Notes under the pieces: generated by a model
Told to the model about the DNA's origin: nothing
What the model saw: only the letters and a program-made list of their open reading frames with translations
Database searches by the model: none
Made by a program: the position numbers and the translations under genes
NCBI GenBank assembly: GCA_950097015.1
Contig: CATNEN010000011.1
Span: 2,632,501 to 2,696,500 of the forward strand
Direction of reading: 5' to 3'
From: Macrostomum hystrix
Lineage: Eukaryota; Platyhelminthes; Macrostomidae
Length of the DNA stretch: 64,000 bases
Shown: piece after piece, positions 24,701-34,282 of the stretch
Layout: each line of letters starts with the position of its first letter
Numbering within the stretch: the stretch's first letter is position 1

Positions 24701-25769
24701 TTTTAAGGTCGCTATATTGAGCTTCTAACTCCCGGATGCTTTATAATTGGCTGCAACAACCCCTGTCCTCAGGGAGTGTCTTCTCTTACTTCCAACCCCA
24801 GCTCATTTATAATTGGCTGCAACAACCCCTGTCCTCAGGGAGTGTCTTCTCTTACCTCTAACCCTGCTCATTTATAATTGGCTGCAACAACCCCTGTCCC
24901 CAGGGAGTGTCTTCTCTTACTTCCAACCCCAGCTCATTTATAATTGGCTGCAACAACCCCTGTCCTCAGGGAGTGTCTCCTCTTACTTCCAACCCCAGCT
25001 CATTTATAATTGGCTGCAACAACCCCTGTCCTCAGGGAGTGTCTCCTCTTACCTCTAACCCTGCTCATTTATAATTGGCTGCAACAACCCCTGTCCCCAG
25101 GGAGTGTCTTCTCTTACTTCCAACCCCAGCTCATTTATAATTGGCTGCAACAACCGCTGTCCTCAGGGAGTGTCTTCTCCTACCTCTAACCCAGCTCATT
25201 TACAATTGGCTGCAAAACCCCCACTTCCCATGCAGTAGAAGTTTTCTCCCACTCCCAAACCCTTCTGTTGTTCGATTGCTTGCTCACTTACGTTCCGAGC
25301 TAAAAGTAAAAATGATCAAACAGAAAAGCACGAGCAAGCACGAACCGGACACTAGTGATGAGAAAAGCAACGGAAAAACCATCAGGTTGAGCATGTTGAT
25401 CAGCAATTCACCCGGTAAGCTGATAAGCTCGACAGTCAGTTCTCTGGGCTCCAGTCGGCTAACCGAAAGGCCAACTGGCACCGCGAGAATCATTGACAAC
25501 AGTGTGAGAGCTGGCAAAATATTTTCTGGGTCCTTCAGGGCGCTAAGGCAAGTGAAGGAAAATTTCCAATTTTGCATCGAGTTCACTTCTGTTGTACAAG
25601 TACTTTCCGAGGTCTCCGAATGGCTCCTAGAGCGGTTTTCTGGTAACTCTAGGTCCAGATAATAAATGGACGATTTTCGCTTATTATACACCTTGGCAAT
25701 TTTCTCCAGTTCCTGTGGTGTCCAGTTAGGAAGCACTTTCTCTTCTTTTATTTCTTGGAATCGTCTCAT
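6737..25769 (-). CDS. SLC1-family (excitatory/neutral amino acid) transporter, 7 coding exons, divergent cation sites
   Basis: Membrane amino-acid transporter of the dicarboxylate/amino acid:cation symporter fold. Minus-strand exons: 25292-25769, 24386-24637, 23638-23764, 8321-8764, 8036-8218, 7001-7143, 6737-6774. All have AG/GT borders, and the joined length of 1665 nt gives 554 aa, normal for this family. Landmarks: cytoplasmic N-terminus then [17 protein letters not shown] (TM1-2 region); TWYTPVGVF, created exactly across the 14.9-kb intron 3; hairpin-1 motif [12 protein letters not shown] (about 363-374); the TM7 block usually containing NMDGT reads [10 protein letters not shown] (about 400-409); [17 protein letters not shown] (about 491-507) is the TM8 block. 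Relative to archaeal GltPh numbering, D312 is N, R397 is G and D405 is N, whereas D394 and N401 are kept. Loss of two sodium-ligand aspartates suggests altered coupling or a non-transporting paralogue (inference). The C-terminus is RENDI. Introns 1-3 each carry a different tandem repeat. Confidence 0.88.
8905..13290. repeat. 16-bp satellite array, left part (SLC1 intron 3)
   Basis: Roughly 270 copies of gggtcagttagagatt with variants agaat, aaagatt, gtaaag, agagaattg (17 bp) and gtaagagatt. Distinct variant strings recur at fixed distances, so the array contains higher-order repeats. The last 14 bp (13277-13290) form the left target-site duplication of the LINE. Confidence 0.98.
13560..14250 (+). 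repeat. 98-bp tandem monomers in the LINE 5' region
   Basis: Seven occurrences of GGTATGCGG/GGTACGCAG at 13611, 13708, 13807, 13905, 14002, 14100 and 14197 define a 97-99 bp period. Each unit holds AGTCCGCAG, GCACCTGTGCGTGATCAGG, TACCTCTGGCTACGG, TCTGAGGGA and ACCCTTTGACCTT. Such 5' monomers recall those carrying promoter activity in some mammalian L1 families; a promoter role here is inference. Confidence 0.9.
14349..15836 (+). CDS. LINE ORF1 (nucleic-acid-binding-type protein, 495 aa)
   Basis: First ORF of the retrotransposon. Residues 1-175 are low-complexity, rich in Ser, Thr, Ala, Pro and Arg, with a basic [13 protein letters not shown] helix. A globular part at about residues 185-355 ([59 protein letters not shown]) may be an RNA-binding or self-association fold of the kind seen in other ORF1 proteins. 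The C-terminal third is basic then acidic. No CCHC zinc knuckles are visible, unlike many I/Jockey ORF1 proteins. ATG at 14349 follows a pyrimidine-rich stretch; stop TAG at 15834-15836. Confidence 0.85.
   Translation: MESHYSSSTSQDPAETPTPAGDADPQDQRQGDTGSTGAQNSSCSSATQENTRAAGSKSKRSPSTQARSLARLQEFRRRKQEVRLAAKSAPTTASEEGAGNSANIAEEPAPNKEADSSRRPGNPEARKSAAQASGASGSSRGGTSHSHPETPTTAGGPVAGGAGQTTRPKRTYAAMAKRQPALVIRGQETPLTTAQLDQIWRRLDSHLVKLALSGTVLHVLKTDIQDQALIVQPADNQSGQQLLEMLKSFDWGTEMGNLFIYREDERPQTHRHRVWIPARSAITNAGELRRLLLAIHPDLPANGVVVHETITRPGGDGFTAILGLSDSWMLRCPDMSYISAGLTRMQIFSFESDATRPPPPEKRKRTNQSSAGPLRPGTQTPDRHDHSEDADPIRGKAARAATTGGRGKGRKPARNTIRAGLTQRARQLSDPNSGRHRSTTRPNVSSEPPAENRVEDTDAAVAAAPASTLDPIQEEPMELGQNTGEDEESLLNNSP
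15872..19591 (+). CDS. LINE ORF2 polyprotein: APE endonuclease, reverse transcriptase, RNase H, Cys/His finger
   Basis: 1239 codons counted from a GTG at 15872. The same frame stays open upstream for at least 100 nt into ORF1 and contains no ATG there, so the protein start is not a normal ATG; the first downstream ATG would remove essential endonuclease motifs. Endonuclease: [24 protein letters not shown] and SDHRFIRF. Reverse transcriptase: [38 protein letters not shown] and YADDVTA (residues 665-671). Motif A is abnormal: FLDM (D572) is followed by a palindromic insertion so that the usual A-F-D is displaced to FFD (D583), 11 residues on instead of 6. RNase H: CFTDGSQ (D938), [21 protein letters not shown] and [16 protein letters not shown]-terminal finger: [18 protein letters not shown]. 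Otherwise uninterrupted, so recently active; this copy may be catalytically impaired. Confidence 0.93.
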   Translation: MSFLQLNLHHCIAASTNLARVVDFEKPGIILLQEPWTKKGKIPNIPAGFDCFFMPQNPRAAVFATTDLKAWYRPDLSDKDLCVIQTNHILPNRTVIIASIYIPGDGPAVPPSLTSLVDYCSDRDFELLVAGDINAHHTHWGSVTSNCRGEDLLAYICTTNIEFCNSGGTPTFDNGRWTEVLDATLASQGLIPLIRNWQVWDEEESLSDHRFIRFRLLSSYSKPGILWKRNARNTDWTAFAESVKRQTNQLESVVPATCQEVDDLADLLSMTILTAHETSCPLKAYKGKKSAPWWNPALGTLRRKAKSLQRIARKSKDPADLTAYQNAIRDFKRDTRKAKSEKWRQYCSELEGARPTSRVVKALTLDKMSKLSVIKRPDGRLAENPGESLDIMLASAFPQTAPLQDPPDHTPGGHILATTIITRERTARAANSFSPFKSPGPDNIYPAFLHEAVKNDRFLGLLCNLFKACITLGYVPRSWQEATIVFIPKPGKGDYHSAKAFRPISLTSFFLKLLERLVLWRLLHVELRNSPLSANQHAFRSGRSIESALHAIVDKLERAVLGTGFALSLFLDMSKKNVDIFFDNVLFGAFRRALERRATHEHLTRWIMYMISHRTATSHLLGHSRSVNVQKGGPQGGVLSPILWNLVMDELLCSPDPDPVQKIGYADDVTATVAGPSPPVLRDLLQAFIHRAERWANGCGLKLSESKTVAIMFTSKRNWRIEPLLLYDKPIAMEKQTRCLGVILDHRLSWTPHVKFKTRKALATLAQIRRAFGATWGLTPRRLWWIYTTIVRPAISFAGFIWNSALETKGVLEALNKVQGRACRAIMSAAPSTPFAGMNAFLDLPPLDLFIKGEAMKTARRLLDAGISIRKQLAFSKRNLQPHGDLSLRDLDAAGGLKILSDGIPSTLCPPQKFKTSIPPRQEVRDHGQPREIHCFTDGSQINSISGFGYCIMSGGKTLATFSQHTGINSTVFQNEVLAISSCALELINQNVHGAEIFLHSDSQAAIHALGRTHTCSRTVLDCVAQLNRLGTHNKVSLRWIPGHSGHPGNELADSLAKAGSTGSLFGPVPAVSTPTAVVNTRINQWVTSKHKDRWINTADCRQSRAAVPCPSTALRKALLGLNRKDIRAVTMALSGHGCFARHRFLQGKIRSEECPFCLSYVEDAEHFICDCPAFTQDRLTYLGPNPDLPDVFRPENICQLVRYLRATGRATLHLLDTPEEDRAADAGTTGSPCATPQL
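19676..23602. repeat. 16-bp satellite array, right part (SLC1 intron 3)
   Basis: Continuation of the gggtcagttagagatt array beyond the LINE. The first 14 bp are the right target-site duplication. The diagnostic variants GTAATGAGATT (20071 and 21660) and GTTAAAAATGAG (12681 and 20669) define a higher-order repeat of about 1,589 bp once the LINE is removed. The array ends 36 bp before SLC1 exon 3. Confidence 0.98.
24062..24330. repeat. 41-bp tandem repeat, about 6.5 copies (SLC1 intron 2)
   Basis: Units contain GGACTTGGATTGCTAATC, ACTCCATGCAG and AAGGTATCAAG with few differences. Lies wholly within intron 2 (23765-24385). Confidence 0.95.
24738..25232. repeat. 65-66-bp tandem repeat, about 7.5 copies (SLC1 intron 1)
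   Basis: Units contain TTTATAATTGGCTGCAACAA, CCCCTGTCCTCAGGGAGTG and TCTCTTAC followed by a CCAACCCCAGCTCA or CTAACCCTGCTCA ending. The two endings alternate in a pattern that suggests a higher-order two-to-three unit duplication. Short open frames here are artefacts. Confidence 0.94.
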
Positions 25770-25789
25770 CTTGAAGTCTGCGTCAGATC

Positions 25790-26284
25790 TGGTGCAAGCA
25801 ACTTTAACAGAGCAGGTTCGCTACAGAGGAGCACGAGTACTATGGCCGTCTATACTTAGACGCGTCTCTCTCTCGCTATGCTTCTATATTACCATAGACA
25901 AGTGTCGCGGGCCTCGTTATTTCGCTATTTCGCATGTGACATCCCGTCATACACTAATTTCGTTAGAATTTCAGTTTTAGATTTCAATACAAAAATGTTT
26001 AAGTTTTGAAAGTAACACAGAAGTTTTCAGCAGTTTTCAATTGTAGCCACATGCATTGGTATTTTAAACAAAAAGGTATATTTAGTAGCAAGTTTATTCA
26101 TACGTATCAAATAAAAGCGTGTTTTTTAAGACATCACCAGCAATAGAACAAAGTTTGTGTACTTTAATTACCCCGTAGTTTTTCTACAGGTAATGACACG
26201 TAGACATACTAAAATTATCATAAGATAAGCATAAAAATCCTTTCTAATGCTTTTCTCACTCTTCCGCTTATGATTTAAGCTTAC
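25790..26284. other. SLC1 5' flank
   Basis: Upstream region of the minus-strand transporter gene. No TATA box identified with confidence. AT-rich from about 25980, no repeat or open frame recognised. Confidence 0.35.
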
Positions 26285-26411
26285 AGCAGCCAATCGACAG
26301 CCAAGATGAGAGAAATGTCATTAGGTGGTAGGTCGACTGAAATCAGCACGGTTACCAAGGTGATTAGTCTAGCGCCGGGCACACTAGTGGCTCCCATGGC
26401 CAACAAGGTGA
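26285..26411 (-). pseudogene. Orphan SLC1 exon (TM7b/hairpin-2/TM8 segment)
   Basis: A 127-bp minus-strand exon with an intact acceptor (CTCTACAG) and donor (GCTGCT/GTAAGC). It encodes TLLAMGATSVPGARLITLV, then VLISVDLPPNDISLILAVDW, the canonical SLC1 hairpin-2/TM8 entry. It corresponds to exon 5 of the downstream gene but is closer to the family consensus (SVPGA, DISLILAVDW) than that exon. No matching following exon is seen between it and the start of the complete gene, nor preceding exons nearby. Best read as a remnant of a tandem SLC1 duplicate. Confidence 0.72.
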
Positions 26412-26799
26412 CTGTAGAGCTGCGGGTAAACCATTTTTAGGGGCGTGGATGCAAGTGTTGTGAACGAAAATGTTGCAAGTTTGCTGCAAGGTGGCTGTGA
26501 AGCTGCGGGTAAACCATTTTTTGGGGGCGCGGATGCTAGTCTTATATACTAAAATGCCGCAAGTTGGCTATTAACTTTTCTGAATTTATCTCACAAATGC
26601 ACTTTGTTTGTTTGCTGGCCAACGGACAAGGGAACAAAATAAGCTAGCTAGAAAGCTATAGCCACAGCGAATGAAAGATCGACTCGTGGCGCACTACTCG
26701 TAAATTGTAGTCTCGGTTTTCGAAGAGATTCCAGCACCCTCTAAAGCTGTATAAAACAGAATATACCATTTTAAGCAATAAACTGATGGGAAGAAGTTG

Positions 26800-26960
26800 C
26801 ATTAAATAATTTTCCTCGACGGTATGTGGGAACCCTGAAAGGTTGAAGCACGGCGGTTAGAGCTTTTGACTTTTTACTGAGAGGCCGGGAGTTCAAATCT
26901 CAGTCAAAGAAAAATAAAGGTATCATTCTGAAGGGAAATTAAATCCCCAATGGCTTCAGT
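26800..26960 (+). repeat. Possible tRNA-derived SINE fragment
   Basis: GGCGGTTAGAGC resembles an A box and GGGAGTTCAAATCTC a B box, about 40 bp apart, followed by a non-tRNA body that runs into the second copy of the 4532-type dispersed repeat. AATCTCAGTCAAAG is shared with 41640-41660. Family unknown. Confidence 0.35.
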
Positions 26961-27057
26961 CGCAGATATTTTGTAACAGCATTAGCTAGGGTTGAATTTG
27001 GGTAGTGTGTTAATGCACTGAACGCAGCTTTAAGAAGCAGCGGCTGTGCCACTGATT

Positions 27058-27222
27058 TAAATTTCTCTATAGAGTTATTTAAATAAATAAATTCAAATTA
27101 ACAAAAAGTATTTATCAAGAGTTCTATTTACTCGCTATATTTTTAGTGCAGTGGTAAAAATACTTTTAAGCCCCCATCGTCAAAGCACGTGATAATTTTG
27201 CACCATTACTCGTACGCTGCAA
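27058..27222 (+). repeat. Dispersed repeat, copy 2 (mate of 4532-4690)
   Basis: Begins TTTCTCTATAGAG and shares the AGTTCTATTTACTCGC and TTTTAAGCCCCCATCG blocks with 4532-4690. It diverges from the first copy abruptly after the GCTGC near 27222, defining a common 3' border. Confidence 0.75.
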
Positions 27223-27934
27223 ACATCGTGTCTGCAATTATTGGGACAGAAAAGCAGAGGAAAGAAAGCACGCAGTGGGTATTATCGACCTTTTCCTGAC
27301 ACAAAAGATTGTGTGTTTCTTGTCGGACAAACGGATCCCGGATGTGGAACAATGTCTTGGTACCCTCAATTAGTCTACCTGCAATCTGCTGGGGCTGGTT
27401 GCAGAAACTGCTTTCGGTTTCGACAACTTTTACGCTCGAAAAAGTCGTGAACTTTTAAAAGAAAGGTTGATCAATGTTCAGTGGTCGTACAAATTATAGC
27501 CGTTGTGCTATTTGAAACGCTATATTGCATTGACGTCTGCTGTAGATAGCGCCTGACTCATTCACTGGGCATTTTGTACATTGAATGCATCCTAGTTTCC
27601 GTGCAGACAATGACAGACAAGGGAGCCAATACACGTCAGCTGCTGCTGCTGCTGAAACCCAAGTCATGAAAATACACACAATCCAGTGTCTGTAGAAAAC
27701 TGTTTATAGTGCAAATCGAAAGCCAACTAATACCTTGCGATAATAGAAAGGATATTGTAAATATAATATTACACCTGGCAAGAGCTAGGCCCAAGCGCAG
27801 CTAAATTGCATGGTGCTTCCAAAGTGAACAGTTGTTTAGTCCATGGACTAGTGAGGTCGCCACTCTACCCCTCTCGCACCTCTCGGATAACAAGCTTCCC
27901 CTTTTAATGTTCTCGCATGAGTATGAGGAGGTTG
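27223..27934. other. No gene recognised
   Basis: Contains an unremarkable open frame of 69 codons (27241-27450) with some coding-like composition but no family match that I recognise. Nothing else noted. Confidence 0.4.
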
Positions 27935-28260
27935 TAGCCTATAGTGGTTAAAGCGTCGGACTCGGCTTAAGGGTCAGTGGTTCGATTCCCGACTCCACTG
28001 GAACAATTTGTGTCCCTTAGCAAGACACTTAACTCTGCGTTGCTTCAGTTCACCCAGCCAGCTGTTTAATGGGTACCAGCATCAGCTGGGTTGATGGAGC
28101 GTGGGTGTGGCGTCTCCAGAGTCCATAGAACATCCGTACGCAGCCTTCAGATGCGCCGCTTAACTGCTGCGGCTGTCGGCTGCACATCTGGCCTTATTGT
28201 GGTAGGTGTAATCATTTAATCAATATTACTATTATTATTATTATTATTATTTTTATTGTG
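27935..28260 (+). mobile_element. tRNA-derived SINE, family B, copy 1
   Basis: tRNA-like head with A box (GTAGCC..AGTGGTTA) and B box (GGTTCGATTCC), then a body with CAATTTGTGTCCCTTAGC, AAGACACTTAACT, TGGGTACCAGCATCAGC and CGTACGCAGCC, ending in an (ATT)n tail. Two other copies occur in this window (40603-40850 and 43931-44240). Confidence 0.85.
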
Positions 28261-28832
28261 AGCTACCCTTGTAACAACAAATAGCTATGTTAGGTACAAT
28301 CTAGTGTATTGACAATTAAATGTACAGTTTTGATATTACGGTCTTGATTATTTTATCCTTTAACCTATCATACACGTAAAATTAGCATCGGCCTATTAAA
28401 ATCTTCTACCTGCATCCAGTAGGTAAATTGCCCAAAGAGAACGGCTGCGGGTTCAAGTCTCTGGGTGAGGATAAAAAACGATTTGCCTGCCTGCATGGCC
28501 AGGTGGGTTGAAGGTCAGCTGCTGCCGCAGCCTCTGGGATTTTGACTGAACGGAAAATGAAAGATGACTCATCAAACTAAAATACCTGCGCATTGTATCT
28601 GATGGAGTGGCATAGGCTATATACTCGATATAGTACCACGCAATTTGATGGGATCCGTACAGTGGTAGAACCATCCCTAAAACTTCCAGACTTAAACGAT
28701 TCCCAATTTGTTACATTCATTCCCCAAGTTGGATTGGCCCATAGACCAGACAAATTTATTTATCTGACCGTTGAAATTTATCTGACCGGGACGGATAAAT
28801 ATTTAATCTTGCTTCAACTGTGGAATAAATGT

Positions 28833-28946
28833 ATAATATTTCCCACTTATTTTGTTGTCTAGGGGCAATGGCTCGAGGTGTCTCGTTTATGATCAAGACA
28901 CTGAGTGCCTTTGCCCATAGACAACAAAATAAGTTGGAAATATGGT
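28833..28946. repeat. Imperfect palindrome (foldback/MITE-like)
   Basis: Arms of about 50 bp share TTATTTTGTTGTCTA and GGGCAA-type blocks in inverted orientation around a short centre. It lies 60 bp outside the left terminus of the Tc1-like element and is not part of its terminal repeat. Confidence 0.7.
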
Positions 28947-29007
28947 ATGTATTCCCGTAATTGCAACGGGCAAACTAGCAAAAAGTCAAGGGGAACTAAA
29001 GTATACA

Positions 29008-30703
29008 TTTCGCAAAAAAGCCAATTGATTTCCCCATTAGCTGAAGTCGAAAGCGAGGGCCCAACCAGCCTTCTCGACCATAGATAAGTCCAAATGAATT
29101 CCCTTAAGTCCAATTGATTTCCCTCAATTCAATGTGTTTTAAGCATACTCTCCGGGGAAATCGATTGGAGTTGTTTCATTCTGTTGTCTGTGGTCGAAAT
29201 CGAGGATTCATAGTTAGTCTTTGCCTACAGCGCAAATCTGGCATGTACAAGAGAACAGAGGTCATCAACCTATGTAACAAATGAAACAAAGTAACAAAGA
29301 ATGAACAAATAAGTCCACGTTTCGGGTCATGCGGGTCATGAAAATTATGAAGTTAGCTTTACCGTACTTGGCGTACGTCACTGGAAGATATTGGCATATT
29401 CGAGGCACCGCTGATAGTACACCATGACATGGTGACACCATTGGTGACACTTGTCCAGATTCAGCACGTCGATGCATCCCAACACTTCCTGTTGCAGCAG
29501 AGTCATCCGTCTCCTGTGAAGGGTAACATCTTGCTGTGCTGCCGCGGCGCGGTCTCCCATCTGCTGCTGAATGTCAGGCTGCGCGAGGTGCTGCTTCACT
29601 GCTGCTTTCAGACAACTGCCAGCGGCCTCAGCTGCATTCAGGAAAAGCGAGTACGGTAGAAGATGTCGTACTTGATGGTCATCTCGCAACCCTGGGACAT
29701 TCGCATGCGCTCGGGCATTATCGCAAAGGAGAACAAATGCGCTGTCCACCAGTTGGTCTATTTCCTTCAGCATTCCCTGAAACTGTGCATTTGTGAATCC
29801 ACCTTCGGCAAGCTGGTAATGGACCAGCCCAAGGTCTGGCGAAATGGCGAGGCACAGGGTCAAATTCTGCCCCCTCTGGCCAGCAACAATGTGCACGGCG
29901 GGCTCGCCCATCCTTGCCCAGCCTTGCGTTCTGGCGGTCCATACATTGAAGCCAAACTCATCCAGAAAGATGCAGTGCTGTCCGTTGCCTTCGTTTAGCA
30001 TCCAACTGGCATGCTGGAAGCGAGCTTCTTTGGTGATGTTCGAATTCCAATCGTCCGTGACAGTACGAAGCTTTTTTAACGTAATTAGCTGCTTGTCCAG
30101 TGCACGACTGATAGTCTTCAGGCCAATGGTCTCCAATGCAAGCCACCGCACTGAAAGACCACCGCGCATCATTTGCAGAGTGCAGGTGGGATTTTGTTCA
30201 ACTATTGTTATCAGGTGCTCCGTCATTTCCTCATTCAGATGTTTCTATCGATTGCCACCCTTGGCCAGACTATGATCTCTTCCGTCTCTTTCAAATACCT
30301 CAATGATGGACCTGGCGGTTCTTGGTTTAATCTGCAATTGTCTCGCCAGGAGCCTCCAGTCTTCACCTCGGACATACGATTGAGCGATTCTCTGTCGGTC
30401 CTTCTCCGATACTGTAGTGTAGTGCCAGCGCAGCATAGTGGTTGATGACCTCTGTTCTCTTGTACATGCCAGATTTGCGCTGTAGGCAAAGGCTAACTAT
30501 GAATCCTCGATTTCGACCACAGACAACAGAATGAAACAACTCCAATCGATTTCCCCGGAGAGTATGCTTAAAACACATTGAATTGAGGGAAATCAATTGG
30601 ACTTAAGGGAATTCATTTGGACTTATCTATGTTCGAGAAGGCTGGTTGGGCCCTCGCTTTCGACTTCAGCTAATGGGGAAATCAATTGGCTTTTTTGCGA
30701 AAT
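29008..30703 (-). mobile_element. Tc1/mariner-superfamily (DDE_3-type) DNA transposon with about 265-bp terminal inverted repeats
   Basis: Outer ends ATTTCGCAAAAAAGCC and its complement at 30703, followed inward by CAATTGATTTCCCC, AGCGAGGGCCCAACCAGCC and GGGGAAATCGATTGG on both sides, to about 29275 and 30440. The inverted repeats are almost identical, which suggests a young insertion. Encloses one minus-strand transposase frame broken by a single stop. A flanking TA duplication is not evident at the limits I could place. Confidence 0.88.
29378..30436 (-). pseudogene. Tc1-like transposase with one in-frame stop
   Basis: N-terminal helix-turn-helix part (30436-30248: KDRQRIAQSYVRGEDWRLLA, RQLQIKPRTARSIIEVF) and the rest (to 29378) lie in the same frame, separated by one TAG at 30245-30247. 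DDE-like landmarks: CIFLDEFGFNVW (first D), LLCDNARAHANV (second D) and LPYSLFLNAAEAA (E), where the family norm is a SPFLNPIE-like string. D-to-E spacing is 30 residues, shorter than the usual 34. About 350 codons in all. No frameshift seen, so decay is slight. Whether the stop is real, or the reading of one allele, cannot be judged here. Confidence 0.82.
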
Positions 30704-31960
30704 CGATTGACAAAAGGTATATTAAAGAACTAGAAACTAACTCGTTTTTGTTAGTCTATGGTTGTTGTCTCGAATTTATCAGCCTGCGGGGCAGCGGGAA
30801 ATAAATGATTTATTCACGTAGGTAAATAAATGAAAACATGCGTCACATGACACTCGCGCGGGGGAAAAAGGGGATACATACGTTATCTGCACCCACTTAT
30901 TTGAATTATCTATGGCCGAAAACGTCTTCGGCCATAGATTAGTCAAACCAGTGGTTAATAACTTATACTTACATTGCTGTTCAAATTCATGCTAAATAAT
31001 TAATATGCGTGCAACTTTTTTTAATTAGTTTGAGCTTTGTACTTTTAATATCTTCATAATATATTTCATAATAGAACATTATGAAATATTAATAACAGTG
31101 CAAAAATAACAGTAATCGTATATATTGAATTACTTGACCACAAGTTTAACTGGCGCTTCATTAATAATGTTTTCCATTAAAAACATCGTTTACTTTGCCG
31201 CTGAATATGCAGGAAGCATTAACCTGCATTATCTACCTATCAGCGAATGGTTAATAGTCACGCTATTTCCGATGGCTCCAAAACCCGATGTTCGTGTATT
31301 TCCACCATAGGGAATTACAATTTCCGCTTTTTACAAAGCACCAACTTTCAAAGCCATCCGACGTCAGCATCGTCGAGACTTTCAGCGGTTTTTGTCGAAG
31401 ATCCTGGTGACAAGGACAACTAACATTGCTCTGTGTCAACCTCCTATGCCGAATCCTATTCGACAAGGCCTTTCAATGTTGGATTTTTTATCTGACGACA
31501 AACAGCTGCTTCGCAGCGGAAATGCTAGTGGCGAGCGAAAATTGGATTGCATAAAAAATGCATAGTCAAAACAAACAAAAGCGCAATTGCATTTCTTCTT
31601 TAAAGAAGCAAAATTATGAACTGTTATTTAATAAATACGCATTTTTACATTTCTGTCAGTTCCATTGAGACAATTGGAACTGTGCGAAATTCACCGAAAT
31701 TCTTTTATTGAGCGCCACTGGTCTCTTTCTTAGAAACGAACCGTCCGCTTCAAAAGTTTTTTAAACCGATGTCTTTATATTTCTGCGCAGTTGAAATTAT
31801 TTTTTTCTATGTTCGCAACATTTCAAATAAATTTTCGCAGCAAATAAAAATGCTTCAAATGTTTCATAGGTCAGATCAGATCATCTGAACTGTTCCTGAT
31901 TCACCGATTAAACTAGTGCAACTTTTTACAGTCTTGTTAATGTTTATATATTTATTCTCA
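30704..31960. other. Intergenic, with one short perfect hairpin
   Basis: AT-rich. A hairpin at 30909-30938 has 12-bp arms TCTATGGCCGAA / TTCGGCCATAGA and a 6-nt loop. The same TCTATGGCCGA string occurs near 46920 and similar CCATAGAC strings flank several elements here. No gene recognised. Confidence 0.5.
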
Positions 31961-31964
31961 GTCC

Positions 31965-33915
31965 GTTCTTAAACCTCCTAATCCGTTCAACAATATCCTA
32001 ATCCATTCATGAACCTCCTAATCCATTCATAAATCTCCTAATCCATTCATAAATCTCCTAATCCATTCTTAAATCTCCTTATCCATTCTTAAATCTCCTT
32101 ATCCATTCTTCAATCTCCTTATCCATTCATAAATCTTCTAATCCATTCATAAATCTCCTAATCCATTCATAAATCTCCTAATCCATTCACAAACCTCATA
32201 ATCCATTCATAAATATCCTAATCCATTCATGAAACTCCTAATCCACTCATAAATCTCCTAATCCATTCATAAATCTCCTAATCCATTCATAAATCTCCTA
32301 ATCCATTCATAAATCTCCTTATCCATTCTTAAATCTCCTAATCCATTCATAAATATCCTAATCCATTCATAAATCTCCTAATCCATTCATAAATCTCCTA
32401 ATCTATTCATAAATCTCCTAATCCATTCATAAATATCCTAATCCATTCATAAATCTCCTAATCCATTCATAAATCTCCTAATCCATTCTTAAATCTCCTT
32501 ATCCATTCTTAAATCTCCTTATCCATTCTTAAATCTCCTTATCCATTCATAAATATCCTAATCCATTCATAAAACTCCTAATCCATTCATAAATATCCTT
32601 ATCCACTAACAAACCTCCTAATCCTTTCATAAACATCCAATCCATTCATAAATATCCTAATCCATTCATAAATCTCCTAATCCATTCATAAATCTCCTAA
32701 TCCATTCATAAATCTCCTAATCCATTCATAAAGCTCCTAATCCATTCATAAATCTCCTAATCCATTCATAAATCTCCTTATCCATTCACAAACCTCATAA
32801 TACATTCATAAATATCCTAATCCATTCATGAAACTCCTAATCCACTCATAAATCTCCTAATCCATTCATAAATCTCCTAATCCATTCATAAATCTCCTAA
32901 TCCATTCATAAATCTCCTAATCCATTCATAAATATCCTAATCCATTCATAAATATCCTAATCCATTCATAAATCTCCTAATCCATTCTTAAATCTCCTTA
33001 TCCATTCTTAAATCTCCTTATCCATTCTTAAATCTCCTTATCCATTCATAAATCTTCTAATCCATTCATAAATCTCCTAATCCATTCATAAATCTCCTAA
33101 TCCATTCACAAACCTCATAATCCATTCATAAATATCCTAATCCATTCATGAAACTCCTAATCCACTCATAAATCTCCTAATCCATTCATAAATCTCCTAA
33201 TCCATTCATAAATCTCATAATCCATTCATAAATCTCCTTATCCATTCTTAAATCTCCTAATCCATTCATAAATATCCTAATCCATTCATAAATCTCCTAA
33301 TCCATTCATAAATCTCCTAATCTATTCATAAATCTCCTAATCCATTCATAAATATCCTAATCCATTCATAAATCTCCTAATCCATTCATAAATCTCCTAA
33401 TCCATTCTTAAATCTCCTTATCCATTCTTAAATCTCCTTATCCATTCTTAAATCTCCTTATCCATTCATAAATATCCTAATCCATTCATAAATCTCCTAA
33501 TCCATTCATAAATATCCTTATCCATTAACAAACCTCCTAATCCTTTCATAAACATCCAATCCATTCATAAATATCCTAATCCATTCATAAATCTCCTAAT
33601 CCATTCATAAATCTCCTAATCCATTCATAAATCTCCTTATCCATTCATAAATCTCCTAATCCATTCATAAATCTCCTTATCCATTAACAAACCTCCTAAT
33701 CCTTTCATAAACATCCAATCCGTTCATAAATATCCTAATCCATTCATAAACCTCCTAATCCATTCATAAATCTCCTAATCCATTCATAAATATCCTAATC
33801 CATTCATAAACATCCAATCCGTTCATAAATATCCTAATCCATTCATGAAACTCCTAATCCATTCATAAACCTCCTAATCCATTCATAAACATCCAATCCG
33901 TTCATAAATATCCTA
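31965..33915. repeat. 20-bp minisatellite array upstream of the APC-like gene
   Basis: About 97 copies of aatccattcataaatctcct with variants (ttcttaaat, aaatatcct, aacaaacct). A block containing TCCACTCATAAATC and CTTATCCATTCTT variants recurs roughly every 0.9 kb, showing higher-order structure. Decays at the right edge into single diverged units up to about 33990. Confidence 0.97.
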
Positions 33916-34282
33916 ATCAGTTCATACAGTTCCCAGCCTGTTTATAACCCCCCTGTCAATTAGTTAACCTCCCAGTCAGTTCATAATCCCAGATCCTCGT
34001 TAGACCGCATCATTCGTCCTTCCCTGGTTTGAGTGCAAAACCACTAGCTGCCAAGCGCCGCTTCCTGATTAGACAGAAGTTTTGGGAGCGAACCAGCGAA
34101 CGAACACAGCCCCTTTAAAATCACTGACCAGACCAGCCAATACCAAAGGACTTGGATGTGTAAATGTCCTAGCAATCTTGGAAACTGCAGGAGCTATAAC
34201 GGAGTTTAGTCTTGCATCCAAGATTTCAATATGGCATCAAAGGCATGATCTAAATCAATCTCGAGATCTCTAGAGACATATA

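Noticed and set aside
27241-27450. A 69-codon frame as a gene
   Set aside because: No family match, no splice context and no neighbouring exon; left as unannotated.
27940-28010. Functional tRNA gene
   Set aside because: A and B boxes are present, but the arms do not fold into a full cloverleaf and the sequence continues into a SINE body with other copies nearby.
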